Of a stretch of 6,625 bases of DNA, positions 5,882 to 6,625 are shown one piece after another. The notes below the pieces were generated by a model that made no database searches, was not told where the DNA came from, and saw nothing but the letters and a program-made list of their open reading frames with translations. Source of the stretch: an uncultured Fastidiosipila sp. (lineage in GTDB: Bacteria; Bacillota; Clostridia; Saccharofermentanales; Fastidiosipilaceae); NCBI GenBank assembly GCA_938014865.1, contig CALLQJ010000127.1:1-6625 (forward strand), in the 5' to 3' direction. A program made the position numbers and the translations under genes. Each line of letters opens with the position of its first letter. Within the stretch, counting starts at the first letter, position 1.

Positions 5882-5918
5882 AAAAAAAGGTCTGAGCAAA
5901 ACACTCAGGCCTTTTATT
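5882..5918. terminator. Bidirectional intrinsic terminator between the DJ-1 and cytidine deaminase genes
   Basis: GGTCTGAG (5889-5896) pairs with CTCAGGCC (5904-5911) around a 7-nt loop, with one G-T wobble. The stem is extended by A-T pairs between 5885-5888 and 5912-5915. The plus strand continues as TTTTATT. The minus strand exits through seven Ts (complement of 5888-5882). It can therefore end transcription from both convergent genes. Confidence 0.93.
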
Positions 5919-5923
5919 ATGCG

Positions 5924-5943
5924 CTTTTGCCGGAAAGCAAAAG
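5924..5943. other. Second hairpin in the convergent region
   Basis: CTTTTGC (5924-5930) pairs perfectly with GCAAAAG (5937-5943) around a 6-nt loop. It lies downstream of cytidine deaminase when read on the minus strand, ahead of the main terminator, and may add to termination or transcript stability. Confidence 0.5.
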
Positions 5944-5959
5944 GACTTCTGTTCTTTTA

Positions 5960-6010
5960 ATCGGCGGCTGATCGGCAGCTGATCGGCAGCTAATCGGCAG
6001 CTAATCGGCG
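5960..6010. repeat. 11-bp tandem repeat overlapping the cytidine deaminase stop codon
   Basis: Four consecutive 11-bp units run from 5960 to 6003: ATCGGCGGCTG, ATCGGCAGCTG, then ATCGGCAGCTA twice. A partial fifth unit (ATCGGCG, 6004-6010) lies inside the coding end. The last full unit contains the cytidine deaminase stop codon (TAG on the minus strand, 6003-6001). The array therefore begins in the final codons and extends into the 3' untranslated region. Confidence 0.93.
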
Positions 6011-6450
6011 GGGTCTTCTAAATCGTCCGGGCCGAAACTTTCGGGAAGCAGGGCTGCCAGGCTTGTGCACCTTACGGACGCCTCATCTTTGACGATTAAA
6101 ATAAGGAGCTCGTCCCCGGAAAACTCGCGCAGAAACTGCCGGCAGATGCCGCAGGGATAGGTATATTTCGCAGGCTTTCCCGCAGGGCCTCCCGCGACCG
6201 CGATGGCTCGGAAATCTTTCTGCCCGCTGCTGACCGCCTTCACGGCCGCCGTTCGTTCGGCGCAGATGCACGCCCCGTAAGAGGCATTCTCGACATTGCA
6301 GCCGCTGAAGATCTCCCCGCTTGCCGTGAGTATGGCCGCCCCGACGCTGAAGGCGGAATAAGGCGCATAAGCCCTCTCCCGCGCCTTGAGAGCGCTCCGG
6401 ATCAGTTCCTTTCTCTCGTTTTCTTTTATCTTTTCTTCAGCCACAGGCAT
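6001..6450 (-). CDS. cdd: Cytidine deaminase
   Basis: The protein has 149 residues and is of the small zinc-dependent homotetrameric type (about 130-150 residues). It deaminates cytidine and deoxycytidine to uridine and deoxyuridine in pyrimidine salvage. Visible motifs are AYAPYSAFSVGAA (27-39), the substrate-binding CNVENASY (51-58), the catalytic CAE with zinc ligand Cys63 and proton shuttle Glu65, and PCGICRQ with zinc ligands Cys100 and Cys103. The frame remains open to 6519, inside the upstream gene. The chosen start is the ATG at 6450, which overlaps the upstream stop as TGATG and has GAAGG three bases before it, indicating translational coupling. The last 25 residues or so (130-149) extend past the usual core and end inside the 11-bp repeat. 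Confidence 0.96.
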   Translation of the reverse strand: MPVAEEKIKENERKELIRSALKARERAYAPYSAFSVGAAILTASGEIFSGCNVENASYGACICAERTAAVKAVSSGQKDFRAIAVAGGPAGKPAKYTYPCGICRQFLREFSGDELLILIVKDEASVRCTSLAALLPESFGPDDLEDPAD

Positions 6451-6625
6451 CAGCCTTCTATAAAGAGCGCCAGGGATTCGACCAGTTTCTTGATGTCCAT
6501 ATGACTCGTGTTGATGCACAAATCGTAATTTTCCCGCTCGCCCCAGCCCTGATTCGTATAAAGCTCATAATATTTCGAACGGCTCCGGTCCACCTCCCGG
6601 ATTTTCTGACGCAGGTTCCGGAGAT
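6450..6625 (-). CDS. Cytidylate-kinase-like family protein, C-terminal fragment
   Basis: Only the last 57 residues are present; the gene begins beyond the right edge. The fragment contains YYELYTNQGWGERENYDLC followed by INTS. This matches the C-terminal signature of the cytidylate-kinase-like P-loop family common in Clostridia, where the NYDL..N(S/T)S segment lies near the nucleotide site. The P-loop itself would lie outside the window. The family is annotated by similarity to CMP kinase; its true substrate is generally untested. Its stop shares one base with the cytidine deaminase start, so the two are co-transcribed and probably translationally coupled, which fits a pyrimidine salvage theme. 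Confidence 0.88.
   Translation of the reverse strand, partial: LRNLRQKIREVDRSRSKYYELYTNQGWGERENYDLCINTSHMDIKKLVESLALFIEG

Overview
The window looks like a chromosomal segment from a Bacillota (Firmicutes) bacterium, probably an anaerobic Clostridia-type lineage of moderate G+C. The reasons are strong AGGAGG-type ribosome binding sites, a Gram-positive-style solute-binding lipoprotein, a cytidylate-kinase-like protein of the kind common in Clostridia, and AT-rich intergenic promoters between GC-richer genes. No phage, transposon, CRISPR, tRNA or rRNA sequence is visible. The lineage call is inference.

Layout, left to right. (1) 1-212, minus: 5' end of an ABC-transporter solute-binding lipoprotein that runs off the left edge, with a well-formed promoter at 259-287. 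(2) 213-591: an AT-rich divergent regulatory region with several short direct repeats, two pairs of them about 100 bp apart. (3) 592-4411, plus: two overlapping genes that form the unusual part of the window. The first encodes a three-helix membrane protein with the helix layout of the MotA/TolQ/ExbB/ZorA family and a cytoplasmic helical tail of about 400 residues. The second encodes a soluble protein with a disordered, repeat-bearing N-terminal half and a folded C-terminal half whose end faintly resembles the EH-signature (ZorC-like) domain. (4) 4508-5179, minus: MTA/SAH nucleosidase, convergent with the pair. (5) 5265-5825, plus: DJ-1/PfpI-family protein, divergent from the nucleosidase across an 85-bp gap that holds a perfect 6-6-6 dyad. 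(6) 5826-6000: stacked hairpins including a clear bidirectional terminator, then an 11-bp tandem repeat that runs into the end of the next gene. (7) 6001-6450, minus: cytidine deaminase, translationally coupled (TGATG) to (8) the C-terminal end of a cytidylate-kinase-like protein at 6450-6625.

The housekeeping part is small-molecule salvage and maintenance: adenine/methylthioribose recycling, DJ-1-type stress or deglycase function, and pyrimidine salvage. The candidate for something less described is the two-gene membrane-plus-soluble module at 592-4411. It has ZorA-like architecture, possibly a ZorC-like partner, and no visible ZorB-like peptidoglycan-binding subunit or helicase/nuclease effector. 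The two genes also share an exact 17-nt in-frame segment encoding SEEYR.
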